A stretch of 64,000 bases of DNA, from the NCBI RefSeq assembly GCF_001050375.1, contig NZ_KQ130495.1, positions 45,860 to 109,859 on the forward strand, given 5' to 3'. Of the stretch, positions 14,756 to 24,866 are shown piece after piece. The position numbers were made by a program, and so were the translations under genes. The stretch comes from Catenovulum maritimum. Its GTDB lineage: Bacteria; Pseudomonadota; Gammaproteobacteria; Enterobacterales; Alteromonadaceae. Position 1 is the stretch's first letter; each line of letters starts with the position of its first letter. The notes beneath the pieces are model-generated. The model searched no databases. It was not told where the DNA came from and saw only the letters and a list, made by a program, of their open reading frames with translations.

Positions 14756-17521
14756 ATGGATCATATGAATAATAATATTGGCATTTTGGGAGTTTGTTTT
14801 TTTTGTTTAGCGTTGTCCGGTTGCTTTAGTTCAAAGTCAACAGATACTTATATTGCAGAGTCTAAAGCTTACATCGCTAATAATGATACATCAGCTGCCA
14901 TTATTGCTTTAAAAAATGCGGTTGCGAGCGAACCATCAAACGCTGAGGCGCGTTATTTACTCGGTAATGAATATTTAAAAATAGGTTCATATTTACAAGC
15001 TCAAAAAGAGATTGAAATAGCTTATGAGTTAACCCCGACCGAAGATATTGCGCTCAGTTACGCTAAAGTGTTATACCTAGTTGATTCATTTACTGAAAGT
15101 TTATCTGTTATTGATGGTATAAAGCCTGAAAATTTATCTCTGGATGAACTGCATTATTATAAATACTTGAATCTATTTGCGCTTGGGGAAATTGACGAAG
15201 CGCTCTCTGTACTTTCCCTAAACAAAGCTAAACAAGAGCCTTATATTAGTTTATATAAGGCAATTATGTTATTAGAGCAAAAAAAGGGTGTAGAAGCTTA
15301 TACATTAACCAAAAATATTGCTGAGGCACATCAGAATCATCTAGAGTTTGTTCAAGTTCACGCTAGGTTAGCTAATTTAAATCAAGATTTTGGCGTTGCT
15401 GCTGAGTTTTATGAGCATTACTCACGTTTGCAGCCTGAGCAGCATATTATTAAGCTCATGCTTGCTGACGCGTATATCAAAGATAAAAATTTTAAACCCG
15501 CATCATTAATACTAGACAAGCTATTGAAGGAATTTCCTTCTAATGGATATTCTAACTTGTTTAGAGCTATGGTCCATTTTGAGCAGCAGCAATGCAAGCA
15601 AGCACATTCTAGAGCGGTAAAAGCAATTCAAGCAGGACTATCAACTAACACGAGTCGACTAATCGCAGGTACTTGCGCATATAAAATTGATAAATTAGAA
15701 GAAGCTTACAGCCATTTAATTGCACTTCAAAAAATATCAACCTTGGATGAGTCAATTAAACGTTTGTTGTCTGTTGTACAACTAAGACTAGGTTATTCTG
15801 ATGACGCAGTTGATAATTTGATGTCGTTAACGGAAACTTCGGAAGCTGACTCATCACTGTTTATTGAGGCAGGCATGCAAGCATATAAGAGTGGAAATGA
15901 GTCTGTTGCTAAAGCGATGGTTGAGCGCTCTAAAGCACTTTCTCCTTCCAAAATAGAAGATCTGACTAAGTTGGGTCTTTTAGATTTTTCTGTTTCTCAA
16001 GATGATAGCTTATTAAGAGACCTCTCTGATACAGATAATGCTAACGGTAAGAGTCGATTAGCATTAATCGCAGTATATTTACGCCAGAAGAAATTTTCTG
16101 ACGCTTTAAAGGAAGCGGAAAAGTGGCTTGCTTTAGACGGAGAAAATGTAGAGGCGCTAAATGTTGCAGGGTATAGCGCTATGAATTTAACCCGTGACGA
16201 TTTAGCTGCTAGTTACTTTGAAAAGTCGCTGTCGATTAAATCAGACAATACTATGGCTATCACGTTTTTCGCGGATAAGTACATCGCTCAAAAAGACTTA
16301 GAAAACGCTCAAAAAATGTTATCTAAGCTGATTGGCTCTGAACAAGCAAGCCTGATTAATTACACCTATTATTATGCTGGCTACAAAAGAATGGGACTAG
16401 AGGAACAAGCTATACAAGTCCTCGCCTCCAAATACAAATCAAATAAAGAAAATGCGGACTTTCTTTATTTATACACTAAAGCGCTTTTCTCTGAAAAAAA
16501 ATATCATAAAGTGATAGATTTGCTAAGAAGTACTTCGGCGAATAAAATTTATCCTGAACAACATTGGTACATGCTTGCTGAAAGTTATGTTGCTCTAAAA
16601 GAGTTGGAAGCAGCGTTTAGAGCTTTCGAACTTTGGACTAAATCTTCGCCTAGCTCTATCCGCCCTTGGTTAAGATTACTTTCTTTGTCAGAAATGACAA
16701 TGCAATACTCAAAAGGTAGCTCTATTGTCCGCCAAGCGAAAGTTCATTTTCCAGATGATGTAAAGTTGGATATTTATGATATTAACTTTAGGCTTAAACT
16801 AAAAAATACAACAGGTGTCGAAAAGCTTATTGAGAAGGTAGAACTATTTGATCCTAATTTAGTTACATTATGGAGATTCAAGAGTGAACTGGCGTTATTG
16901 TTGAATAAGCATGATGACTCAGTACTTGCACTAACGGAGTATTATAAGCTGAAGCCAACGAATAAAGCTGCATTAAGTGTATATCAATTGATGAAATCCG
17001 ATATTAAAACTAAAAATCGTTCGTATGAATTTTTAACGACTCATGCTGAAAAGTTTCCTCAAAGAGCAAAAGATATGTGGTTTATTTTAGGCAATGATTA
17101 TTTGTCTACGGATCCCAACAAAGCTAAATCTGCTTATTTAAAAAGCATCGATTTGAATGACAAAAATTATATTGCTCATAATAACTTGGCTTGGCTATAT
17201 TCTCAGAGTGGAGAGATGGATAAAGCAATAGAGCATGGACTATCTGCCAACAAACTTAGTCCTAATAATCCTCAAATTATGGATACATTAGGAATGGTAT
17301 ATTTAAAAAATAAAGAATATAGCAAAGCTTATGGTTATTTGTTTGAGGCATTTCAAGTAGATTCGGATAATACGGCTATTGCTTCTAATCTGATAGAGGT
17401 GCTTATTGATATAACAGATAAGTCTCAATTAAATGATGCCATTAACTTAATTGAATCTAGTCCTGTTGGGAGTGAAGCTTCTTTGTCTGAAAAACTCAAT
17501 GACATTAAAGCTAAACTATAA
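14756..17521 (+). CDS. prsT: XrtA/PEP-CTERM system TPR-repeat lipoprotein PrsT
   Basis: The 921-residue product has a lipoprotein signal (hydrophobic stretch, lipobox LSGC near residue 23) followed by tandem tetratricopeptide repeats over nearly the whole chain, e.g. DTSAAIIALKNAVASEPSNAEARYLLGN near the start and NYIAHNNLAWLYSQSGEMDKAIEHG near the end (each a 34-residue unit, quoted in part). This is the size and layout of PrsT, a conserved partner of exosortase A. Its role in PEP-CTERM protein handling or polysaccharide assembly is not established. Start codons at 14756 and 14765 are both possible and neither has a clear ribosome-binding site. Confidence 0.9.
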   Translation: MDHMNNNIGILGVCFFCLALSGCFSSKSTDTYIAESKAYIANNDTSAAIIALKNAVASEPSNAEARYLLGNEYLKIGSYLQAQKEIEIAYELTPTEDIALSYAKVLYLVDSFTESLSVIDGIKPENLSLDELHYYKYLNLFALGEIDEALSVLSLNKAKQEPYISLYKAIMLLEQKKGVEAYTLTKNIAEAHQNHLEFVQVHARLANLNQDFGVAAEFYEHYSRLQPEQHIIKLMLADAYIKDKNFKPASLILDKLLKEFPSNGYSNLFRAMVHFEQQQCKQAHSRAVKAIQAGLSTNTSRLIAGTCAYKIDKLEEAYSHLIALQKISTLDESIKRLLSVVQLRLGYSDDAVDNLMSLTETSEADSSLFIEAGMQAYKSGNESVAKAMVERSKALSPSKIEDLTKLGLLDFSVSQDDSLLRDLSDTDNANGKSRLALIAVYLRQKKFSDALKEAEKWLALDGENVEALNVAGYSAMNLTRDDLAASYFEKSLSIKSDNTMAITFFADKYIAQKDLENAQKMLSKLIGSEQASLINYTYYYAGYKRMGLEEQAIQVLASKYKSNKENADFLYLYTKALFSEKKYHKVIDLLRSTSANKIYPEQHWYMLAESYVALKELEAAFRAFELWTKSSPSSIRPWLRLLSLSEMTMQYSKGSSIVRQAKVHFPDDVKLDIYDINFRLKLKNTTGVEKLIEKVELFDPNLVTLWRFKSELALLLNKHDDSVLALTEYYKLKPTNKAALSVYQLMKSDIKTKNRSYEFLTTHAEKFPQRAKDMWFILGNDYLSTDPNKAKSAYLKSIDLNDKNYIAHNNLAWLYSQSGEMDKAIEHGLSANKLSPNNPQIMDTLGMVYLKNKEYSKAYGYLFEAFQVDSDNTAIASNLIEVLIDITDKSQLNDAINLIESSPVGSEASLSEKLNDIKAKL

Positions 17522-17585
17522 GGTTATGTGCAAGGGAATGGTTCAAACACTCTCTTGCTGATAAATAAAATGTTTAATTTCTCTT

Positions 17586-18656
17586 GTGACTGACTCTTCA
17601 TTTAGTATTACGCCAATTGATAAAAGTAATTTGCTTCAATTATCTGAATTATGGAGAGCTGTAGAAAGCACGGCTGACAATTCTTTTTTTATTAGTTGGG
17701 CGTGGATTTCTAATTGGATAAATACCATTCCTGATCCTGTATATTTATTGAAATATATGGAATCAGGCAGTTTGTCCCTAGGTATTCTTTGCCACCAAAA
17801 AACATTCCTAAGCAGCACATACTTACTTAATAAAACGGGTTCTAAAGCAAAAGATCAAATTTGGATCGAGCATAACGCCTTATTGCATGGCCCTTCGTTC
17901 CCTAAACATATTAATCTGCTCAAGCATTTTTCAGAAGGAAAAATTAAATCCTCTCTTGTTATCGGTGTTAGCCAGTCAGATTATTTATCACGCTTTGATA
18001 CTCTTGGCTATATTGCCAGATGTGTTTGGAGAGCTCCATCGTATTCTAAAAAATTGACTAAGAATTGCCAAGATTATGACTACCTATTAAATACGTTTTC
18101 TAAAAATACCAAAACACAAATTAAAAGAAGTTATAAATATATTTCGTCGTTAGGTGAGGTGGAGCTACGCCGTGCAACCTCTCAAACGGAGGCGCTTGTA
18201 ATCTTTAAGAAAATTGCAGGGCTTCACAAAAATAAATGGGGAGACTCAAGTGGTTTTTCTAATCCGTATTTTGTAAAGTTTCATACTCAACTTGTTAAAG
18301 CGCAGTGCGAATTGGGCTTGGTTGATTTAGTGAGCTTAGAGCTTGATGGCAAAATGGTTGCTGGTCTTTACAATTTCGTATATAAGGACAAGGCGTACTT
18401 TTATTTATCTGGTATTGATTATTCAATTTCGGACAATAAATTTAAACCAGGGTTGCTGATCCATACATTGATTATGCAACAATATGCCAAAGACAATATT
18501 GCTGAATATGATTTCATGGCAGGTGAGGCTAGATACAAAAAATCTTTGGCTGATACTGATTGCGAAATGCAAGCGGTATACTTTGAGCGAGATTCAAGAT
18601 TGAATCGATTTTTAAATAATGTCAGGTGCGCGAAAAGCAGATTCAGATTTGGATAA
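17586..18656 (+). CDS. GNAT/FemAB-like acetyltransferase (BioF2/CelD type)
   Basis: The 356-residue product matches the Acetyltransf_6 group: WAWISNWINTIPDP near the start, a middle region with SKNTKTQIKRSYKYI, AGLHKNKWGDS, VAGLYNFVYKDKAYFYLSG and the C-terminal YDFMAGEARYKKSLAD, equivalent to the conserved YDF-x-x-GDE-x-YK motif. Such proteins acylate sugars or amino groups in polysaccharide loci. The start is GTG 17586; upstream candidates run into stops. It lies 64 bp after prsT, with a weak hairpin (17530-17558) between them. Confidence 0.78.
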   Translation: MTDSSFSITPIDKSNLLQLSELWRAVESTADNSFFISWAWISNWINTIPDPVYLLKYMESGSLSLGILCHQKTFLSSTYLLNKTGSKAKDQIWIEHNALLHGPSFPKHINLLKHFSEGKIKSSLVIGVSQSDYLSRFDTLGYIARCVWRAPSYSKKLTKNCQDYDYLLNTFSKNTKTQIKRSYKYISSLGEVELRRATSQTEALVIFKKIAGLHKNKWGDSSGFSNPYFVKFHTQLVKAQCELGLVDLVSLELDGKMVAGLYNFVYKDKAYFYLSGIDYSISDNKFKPGLLIHTLIMQQYAKDNIAEYDFMAGEARYKKSLADTDCEMQAVYFERDSRLNRFLNNVRCAKSRFRFG

Positions 18657-18756
18657 TTTCAAACGACTTGCATAAGTTTAATAATGAATTTTTATAGTTA
18701 TAGTGTAACCCTTAGGGAACGCCATTACTGATATATTTTGATATGGTGGTATTAAT

Positions 18757-18870
18757 ATGGATACTTTAACTTTTGTGGCTTGCATTTTTGGTGTGCTCTG
18801 GCTGTGTTTTAAGTGTAATCAGATAATGTCTAAGTCTGAATCAGAAAAAAATAATAAGAATGAGTCATGA
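18757..18870 (+). CDS. Small membrane peptide coupled to the O-ligase gene
   Basis: A 37-residue frame begins at ATG 18757 with GGTGGT 6 bases upstream and ends at TGA 18868-18870, overlapping the next ATG (18867) as ATGA. It reads as one membrane helix (MDTLTFVACIFGVLWLCF) followed by a charged tail (KSESEKNNKNES). The ribosome-binding site, the coupling and the sensible topology favour a real gene. I know no family. Confidence 0.5.
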   Translation: MDTLTFVACIFGVLWLCFKCNQIMSKSESEKNNKNES

Positions 18871-20162
18871 GAGATCTGTTATTACTGGGTGTATTACCTT
18901 TTTTAGTCTATTTCGCCCTTAAAAGACCCATAATCAGCCTGTCTTTGTGGCTTTGGACCTCACTTGTGCCAATGCAGCAATGGAGTTACGGCATGGCAAC
19001 TAGTGTTCGTTGGAATTTGATGTTTGCGGCCTGTACCTTACTCGGTATTCTTTTTCAGAAAAAAGAATACGACTTTAGGGCCTCTGGGTTATTATTTTTA
19101 GTTTTACTCTTTTTCTTTCATAACACTATGTCAACTGTGCTGAGTGAAGCAGATTCTAAGTACATTTGGCAAAGATGGGAAAACTATTTTAAAGCGATTA
19201 TTTTCTTTTTTGTTTGTTGCTCGATGCTCCGCCAAAAAATTCATTTTGAAGCCGTAATGTGTGCATGTCTAATGTCAGTGTTGGTGATTGCTGGTTTGGA
19301 TGCTGTGAAGTTTATTATATCTGGCGGCGGTCATAATATAAATGGGATTTCTAGTACCTTTAACGATAATAATTTATCAGCCTTAGCAACATTGATGTGT
19401 ATTCCAATGTGTCTGTACTTATTGACCCAATATAAACAATATACCTTACTTAAGTATATATTGTTTGGGTTTATTTTAGGCAGCGTCATGTTTGTTTTAG
19501 GCTCTGATTCCCGTGGTGGTTTTCTGGGACTTGTTGTTTTGACCATTTATTACATTTTAAACTCTGAACGTAAAATGTTTTTAATCGTGATGGTATCTAT
19601 TATTGCTATTGGAGCATTATCTGTCATGGGAGATGAATGGTTTAATCGAATGGACAGTATCAAGTCTGCTGATGAAGATAGCTCATTTATGGGCCGTGTT
19701 ATTTCTTGGAAATTGTCATTGTTATTAGCAATCGAAAATCCATTCTTTGGTGGCGGATTCGATGCCATAATTGATATACCTACTTGGGAAGCTCTGAAGC
19801 AATCATTTGATAAAGTCAGTTTTATCCCTAGCCCTGAACCACATATCCCACATGTAGCGCATAGTACATATTTTCAAGTTCTTGGAAATCAAGGATTTCT
19901 AGGAATATTTATATTTGCATTAATGTTGATGAAAACGACCTCTAGTTTCAGCAAAGTAAAAAAACAAGCAGAAAAAGGCAGTTGGTTATATCATGCTGCT
20001 TTCTTCTCAAAAATTTCAATTGTTGTTTTTATGGTTTCGGGAGCTGCACTCAATTTCGCTTACCGAGAGATATTACTAGTCTACTTTGCTTTTGCTGTGT
20101 GTTTAGAGATAGTTGCAAAAGATAACATGAAGAAAGAACAAAAAGCAGTAGCGTTAGATTAG
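18867..20162 (+). CDS. Putative O-glycosylation ligase, exosortase A-associated
   Basis: The 431-residue polytopic protein has about ten membrane segments and the O-antigen ligase core: SDSRGGFLGL (conserved Arg in the Wzy_C region), then a large periplasmic loop with NPFFGGGFDA and HIPHVAHSTYFQVLGNQGFLG, where the histidine and GxxG features match ligases. It belongs to the ligase family co-occurring with exosortase A and may attach glycan to protein or polymerise it. It is coupled to a small upstream ORF by ATGA. Confidence 0.87.
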   Translation: MRDLLLLGVLPFLVYFALKRPIISLSLWLWTSLVPMQQWSYGMATSVRWNLMFAACTLLGILFQKKEYDFRASGLLFLVLLFFFHNTMSTVLSEADSKYIWQRWENYFKAIIFFFVCCSMLRQKIHFEAVMCACLMSVLVIAGLDAVKFIISGGGHNINGISSTFNDNNLSALATLMCIPMCLYLLTQYKQYTLLKYILFGFILGSVMFVLGSDSRGGFLGLVVLTIYYILNSERKMFLIVMVSIIAIGALSVMGDEWFNRMDSIKSADEDSSFMGRVISWKLSLLLAIENPFFGGGFDAIIDIPTWEALKQSFDKVSFIPSPEPHIPHVAHSTYFQVLGNQGFLGIFIFALMLMKTTSSFSKVKKQAEKGSWLYHAAFFSKISIVVFMVSGAALNFAYREILLVYFAFAVCLEIVAKDNMKKEQKAVALD

Positions 20163-20197
20163 AGAATAAATGGGAACTCCCCTAAAGAGTAAAAAAA

Positions 20198-21232
20198 TTG
20201 AAAACGATACTAAGTAAATTGGTTCTGGACTTAAATCGCTGGTTTGAGAATACTTATGTTATTAAATATATTAGGTTGTGTGTATTTATATATGAATATT
20301 ACTTAAAACCTAAAGTATATAAATCAGACAAAAAAATAATTTTAATTAAAACTTGCAACCCTGCTAATAAAAATCGATTTAGTTGGGGGGATTATCATTT
20401 AGCTGAAGCACTTGCCAACTCCATAGAGCTAGATCCCAATTACAAATGTATTATGGTACCTATTGATTTTTGGCATAGTCAATTCTTAAATAATAGAGCG
20501 TTTAAAATTATTTTTATTCGTGGCGTATATTCTGAAAGTGACAACAATCCATACTTTGATAAAACTTACATGTATCTTATTTCTCATCCTGAAAAGGTAT
20601 CTGGAGATGAACTCGCACGTTACAAAGGAGTCATTGTTGCGAGCTTAAAACTGTATGATGAACTGAAATCGATCAACAAATACCTACATTATATCCCTCA
20701 GTTCACTGATGAAGAAAGGTTTAAGCCTCAGATCGATAAGTCGTTTGAGCATGATGTATTGTTTGTCGGTAATACAAGGGGTATTTACAGAGAAAGTGTG
20801 AAATACTGTATCGAAAATGATATTAACATAGATGTATATGGGGCTGGTTGGGACAAGTTTATTCCTCAAAAGTACATTAAAGGACACCATATTAGTAATG
20901 CTGAGCTTCCGAAGCATTATGCAAACGCAAAAATAACACTGAATGATCATTGGCAAACGATGAGAGATCAGGGTTTTATATCTAACAGAGTTTTTGATGT
21001 TACAGCTTGTGGCGGGTTTTTACTGACAGATCACTTTGATGAAATTGAAACTTTATTCCAGGGAGCGGTTAAGACTTATTATTCTGAAAGTGATTTAGTT
21101 TCGAAAATAAATTACTACTTAGAACAAGATCAATTAAGAAAAGACAGTGCGATTTCTGCGCGTCAGATTACACTAGCTAAACACTCAAAAGCGGCAATTG
21201 GCAAAGCATTTTGTGACATTATTAATGAATAA
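20198..21232 (+). CDS. Glycosyltransferase, CgeB-like
   Basis: The 344-residue product has a C-terminal GT-B half typical of CgeB/Glyco_trans_1_2 proteins: HDVLFVGNTRGIYR, then DVYGAGWDKF, NAKITLNDHW and FISNRVFDVTACGGFLLTDHFDEIE (in parts), ending with SARQITLAKHS. It probably adds a sugar during surface glycan synthesis. The start is TTG 20198 with AAAGAG upstream. It follows the ligase by 35 bp. Confidence 0.8.
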   Translation: MKTILSKLVLDLNRWFENTYVIKYIRLCVFIYEYYLKPKVYKSDKKIILIKTCNPANKNRFSWGDYHLAEALANSIELDPNYKCIMVPIDFWHSQFLNNRAFKIIFIRGVYSESDNNPYFDKTYMYLISHPEKVSGDELARYKGVIVASLKLYDELKSINKYLHYIPQFTDEERFKPQIDKSFEHDVLFVGNTRGIYRESVKYCIENDINIDVYGAGWDKFIPQKYIKGHHISNAELPKHYANAKITLNDHWQTMRDQGFISNRVFDVTACGGFLLTDHFDEIETLFQGAVKTYYSESDLVSKINYYLEQDQLRKDSAISARQITLAKHSKAAIGKAFCDIINE

Positions 21233-21285
21233 CTATATTCTAATAAAAATTAATGAGTTTGAAATGCTTTATTTAAGGAGATAAT

Positions 21286-22110
21286 GTGGAAGTTGTTAAG
21301 AGTAAGTCTTCGAAGTTTTTGGTTTTTACCTCAGCTGGTCGAAGCGCAAATGTTAAACAATGGGCGAATGGCGCACAATTTGATTTGTTTGTCGTTGACT
21401 ATTGCAACGGTGACAGCAATACCAAACAATTTGCCAATTATTACTTAGAGCGTAAAGGTGGAAAGTTTCAAAATATTCACTTTTGTTATACTCAAGATCC
21501 GGACGTATTTTCGGCATATGATGCCATTATGGTGATGGATGATGATATTCTTTTACCAGCTGATAAAATAAATGAGTTATTTGAGTTTTTGATGAAAGAA
21601 GAACTGTCGATAATACAGCCTGCTTTTAGTGCAAGAGGGAAAATCAGTCATAAAATTACTAAGGTTAACCCAAATTATCAATACAGGTTAACCAATTTTG
21701 TTGAGGTGACTTGCCCTATTTTTAAAACTTCAGAGTTAACTTCTTTTCTTGAATTTTTTGATCCTGTTGCAAATGGTGGGGGCGTAGATTGGTGGTTTTG
21801 CTATCATGCAGAAAGTCGTACAAATAAACCTTGTATTGCGGTTGTCGACAGCATTGTTTGTTTAAATCCTCATGATGTGCATAAAGGCGGCACTCGAGAA
21901 ATTGATAGGTTTCGTTCTCGGGAGCAACGTAATGCAGATTGGGCTGAAGTCCGTGAAAGAAATAAATTATCTTTTAGCGAAAACGAGTTTAAAACTTATG
22001 AGGGGCTTGGCTCTGCAAGTGTACTACATCACTGCTTTTGTTTATTCGACAATATACTGGCGTTTGCTGGTCGGATTCAAAGGAAAATAGGCCGCACATT
22101 AAGCTCTTAA
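21286..22110 (+). CDS. DUF707-like putative glycosyltransferase
   Basis: The 274-residue product has the pattern of DUF707/GT-A-like proteins: FVVDYCNGD, YLERKGGKFQNIHF, and an acidic metal-binding site in AIMVMDDDILL, followed by IIQPAFSARGKISHK, VEVTCPIFK and GGGVDWWFCYHAES. Sugar transfer in polysaccharide assembly is inferred from the fold and context. The start is GTG with AAGGAG 5 bases upstream. Confidence 0.72.
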   Translation: MEVVKSKSSKFLVFTSAGRSANVKQWANGAQFDLFVVDYCNGDSNTKQFANYYLERKGGKFQNIHFCYTQDPDVFSAYDAIMVMDDDILLPADKINELFEFLMKEELSIIQPAFSARGKISHKITKVNPNYQYRLTNFVEVTCPIFKTSELTSFLEFFDPVANGGGVDWWFCYHAESRTNKPCIAVVDSIVCLNPHDVHKGGTREIDRFRSREQRNADWAEVRERNKLSFSENEFKTYEGLGSASVLHHCFCLFDNILAFAGRIQRKIGRTLSS

Positions 22111-22139
22111 CTAAAGCTGCTATAAACTAGGAGAACCAT

Positions 22140-23360
22140 TTGAAAAAAATCGTGTTATTTGGCGCATTTGACCGTTATAACTATGGTGATAACTTAATGC
22201 CAATCGTTTTCCAGCGCTATGTTTCTAAGTATTTCCCGAAGGTGTTGGATTCATACGAATTTGAATTCGCAGCAATTAGTGCATCAAATTTAGAGAATTT
22301 TCATTGTGAAAAATCAGTGAAAATAAACGATATTGTAGACTCTCTGCCGGCTGGATCTTCAATCATTGTGATTGGAGGTGAAGTGCTTTGCGCCTCCAAT
22401 GCTGACTTAATGCTACATATGCAAAAATCTCAGATTGGCCATAAAGTTGCCGTGTTCTGTCGCAAGAATCTCACAAAGATTTTTAACCTATATGCACAAT
22501 TTGCCTATTCTACTAAATGGGACTATCCATTTATTATTGATAAATCTTGTTTACCTGATGGTGTTAAGGTGCTTTACAACACGATTGGTGGTCAGGTAAA
22601 CCCAAATAATAAGCATATGTATCAAAAAGTAATGAAGCGAATCATATCCGCTGATTATTTTTCAGTTCGCGATAGTAGAACTCTAACTCAAACAGCTGGT
22701 AAGAGGGATGTTGCCTTGTCACCTGATTCTGTTTTTTTATTACCAGCCGTTGTGGATGATGAGTTTTTAAAAAAACAAGTTAAATCGTCTATATATGAGT
22801 TAGCTTCCCAGTCACCTAAGTATGTATTTCAAGCTGCGCCTGCAAAAATTGACTGCACTGTTGACGCTTTAATAGAACAAGTTCAAACACTCAGTGACGA
22901 AACTCAATCTAAAGTTATTTTGTTACCGATAGGTTATGCGTCAGGACATGATGATTTGCACTTGATGCAAGACATTCACGAGGTATTGCCCGATAAAACT
23001 ATTTTGCTATCTGACCTTAACGTCTGGGAAATTTTATTTGTCATAAAACAGGCTAGAGCATTTATGGGGACTAGCCTTCATGGTGTTATCACGGCTATGG
23101 CCTATGGATTGCCACATTTTGGTTTAAACATCAATATTGGAAAATTAAATGCTTTTGTGGCTGAATGGAGCATTGCACCTTACAATCAATCATATAGCGT
23201 TGCTGAGTTATCGAAGCTACCTAAGTTGATTAAAGAAGACGATTTACCTGATTTGACTCGCAACGCATCTGCGATTATTCAAAAGGTTAAAGCGAATAAT
23301 GAAGCTATGATCAACGTCATTACTTCTGATTCACCTTCAAAGAATAAGGATGCGAGCTAG
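22140..23360 (+). CDS. Polysaccharide pyruvyl transferase family protein
   Basis: The 406-residue product matches PF04230: N-terminal LFGAFDRYNYGDNLMPIV, SIIVIGGEVLC, TIGGQVNP, DYFSVRDSRT, then DVALSPDSVFLLP and the C-terminal ARAFMGTSLHGVITAMAYGLPHFGL. It would add a pyruvate ketal to a glycan sugar, giving the polymer negative charge. The start is TTG 22140, with AGGAGA 5 bases upstream. It sits between a putative glycosyltransferase and the flippase. Confidence 0.85.
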   Translation: MKKIVLFGAFDRYNYGDNLMPIVFQRYVSKYFPKVLDSYEFEFAAISASNLENFHCEKSVKINDIVDSLPAGSSIIVIGGEVLCASNADLMLHMQKSQIGHKVAVFCRKNLTKIFNLYAQFAYSTKWDYPFIIDKSCLPDGVKVLYNTIGGQVNPNNKHMYQKVMKRIISADYFSVRDSRTLTQTAGKRDVALSPDSVFLLPAVVDDEFLKKQVKSSIYELASQSPKYVFQAAPAKIDCTVDALIEQVQTLSDETQSKVILLPIGYASGHDDLHLMQDIHEVLPDKTILLSDLNVWEILFVIKQARAFMGTSLHGVITAMAYGLPHFGLNINIGKLNAFVAEWSIAPYNQSYSVAELSKLPKLIKEDDLPDLTRNASAIIQKVKANNEAMINVITSDSPSKNKDAS

Positions 23361-23369
23361 ATAACACTC

Positions 23370-24866
23370 ATGACATCTGATTTGAAAAGTAAGGTCGTTA
23401 AAGGCGCATTTTGGTTGACATTATCTACTTGGATTGTTTCAAGTTTAGGGATTGTGTCTACGCTTATTTTAGCGCGTATATTACTTCCAGAAGATTTTGG
23501 ATTAATTGCTACAGCGACGATTGTTACTGGCTTTTTCGACTTATTCGCTAAACTCGGCACTATGCAGTATATAGTGAATAAGCAGGATTTAGTGAAGGAA
23601 GATATTAACACAGCATGGACAATACAGTTGGTTTCCCAGATACTGATTGCTAGCCTAGTGTATCTTTCCTCTGATTACGCCGCATTATACTTTAATGATG
23701 CAAGGCTTGAGTTTGTATTAAAGGCATTAGCCCTTATTCCTTTGTGTATTGGTTTAAAAAATGTAGGTCTAGTTTTATTGCAAAAAAAACTAGAGTTTAA
23801 GCGTATCGTTTTTATTCAATCAGGTGCTAAATTTCTTTCATTTCTAGCCTTAGTTATTACTGCTTATCTATACCAATCTTACTGGGCTTTTGTAATTGGC
23901 ATGTTAGTTCAACATTTTTGCATCAGCATTTTCAGCTATGTTATTTCTAACCATCGACCGCGCTTATGCTTGGCTAAGTGTCAAGAGCAGTTTTCTTTTT
24001 CATCTTGGGTATTGTTGAAAGGTTTTGTTAATTATGCGGGGAATAAAGCCGATGCATTTTTAATTTCAAAATATCTCTCAATTGATAATGTTGGTTATTT
24101 TAATCTAGGTACGCGTATCGCCACAATTCCGAATGATTATTTATTGAAACCTTTAGATAATGTTATATATTCCGGTTTGGCGGAATCTCTTTCTGAAAAA
24201 GAGCTATTTTTCGAACGTTGCCAAAAAACGTTACTATTTATATTCTTTTTGACCATTCCTATTTGTTGCTTACCTTTGCTAAGCTCGACTGAAATCGTCA
24301 CTTTGTTTTTAGGCGATGCAGTGAAGTGGTCGACAGTTGTTGATCTTTTACCTTTCCTCAGTTTTCTGATTCTACTGCTACCTGTATGGAGCCGGCTATA
24401 CGATTTTATTACTTTGATCGGAGAAGTTAAACGAGTATTCTTTTTAGATTGTGTGTACGCAACACTTTCTATATCGGCTTTGGTGGCTGCTATTTATTAT
24501 GGTGCGGGTTTACTTGAAATTATTTGGATCAGCTTAGCTGTGCGCTTTATCTTTATTTTATATTTAATGTTTGTATGTCATACATTAGTTAATTTAAACA
24601 TAACTCGGATTGTCATATTTGTAGCTCCACTTGTTTTTAGTGCCATTGGATCTGCATGGTTGGTATTCTATAGCCATTCATTCATTGAGTTTGACTGGGA
24701 TTTTATTCAATTAATTGCTAATTCCGGCGTGTTTGTTATTTGTTATGCGCTGTTAACTGCGCTAGTGACTTTGATACTGAAAAATAGTAATCCAGATTAC
24801 CTTGTTTTATCTGATACAGTAACCGCTTTGTTACGCAAGGCTAAATTAAAGAGTGCGTTGTATTAA
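23370..24866 (+). CDS. Polysaccharide flippase (Wzx/WzxC type)
   Basis: The 498-residue integral membrane protein has 12-14 predicted helices and the N-terminal signature VVKGAFWLTLSTW...LARILLPEDFGLIA of Polysacc_synt/MATE-like exporters (WzxC/AmsL group). It should flip lipid-linked repeat units across the inner membrane. The presence of a flippase here and a Wza/Wzz/kinase set at 51-54 kb suggests a Wzx/Wzy-type pathway. Its stop overlaps the next ATG by one base (TAATG). Confidence 0.9.
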   Translation: MTSDLKSKVVKGAFWLTLSTWIVSSLGIVSTLILARILLPEDFGLIATATIVTGFFDLFAKLGTMQYIVNKQDLVKEDINTAWTIQLVSQILIASLVYLSSDYAALYFNDARLEFVLKALALIPLCIGLKNVGLVLLQKKLEFKRIVFIQSGAKFLSFLALVITAYLYQSYWAFVIGMLVQHFCISIFSYVISNHRPRLCLAKCQEQFSFSSWVLLKGFVNYAGNKADAFLISKYLSIDNVGYFNLGTRIATIPNDYLLKPLDNVIYSGLAESLSEKELFFERCQKTLLFIFFLTIPICCLPLLSSTEIVTLFLGDAVKWSTVVDLLPFLSFLILLLPVWSRLYDFITLIGEVKRVFFLDCVYATLSISALVAAIYYGAGLLEIIWISLAVRFIFILYLMFVCHTLVNLNITRIVIFVAPLVFSAIGSAWLVFYSHSFIEFDWDFIQLIANSGVFVICYALLTALVTLILKNSNPDYLVLSDTVTALLRKAKLKSALY

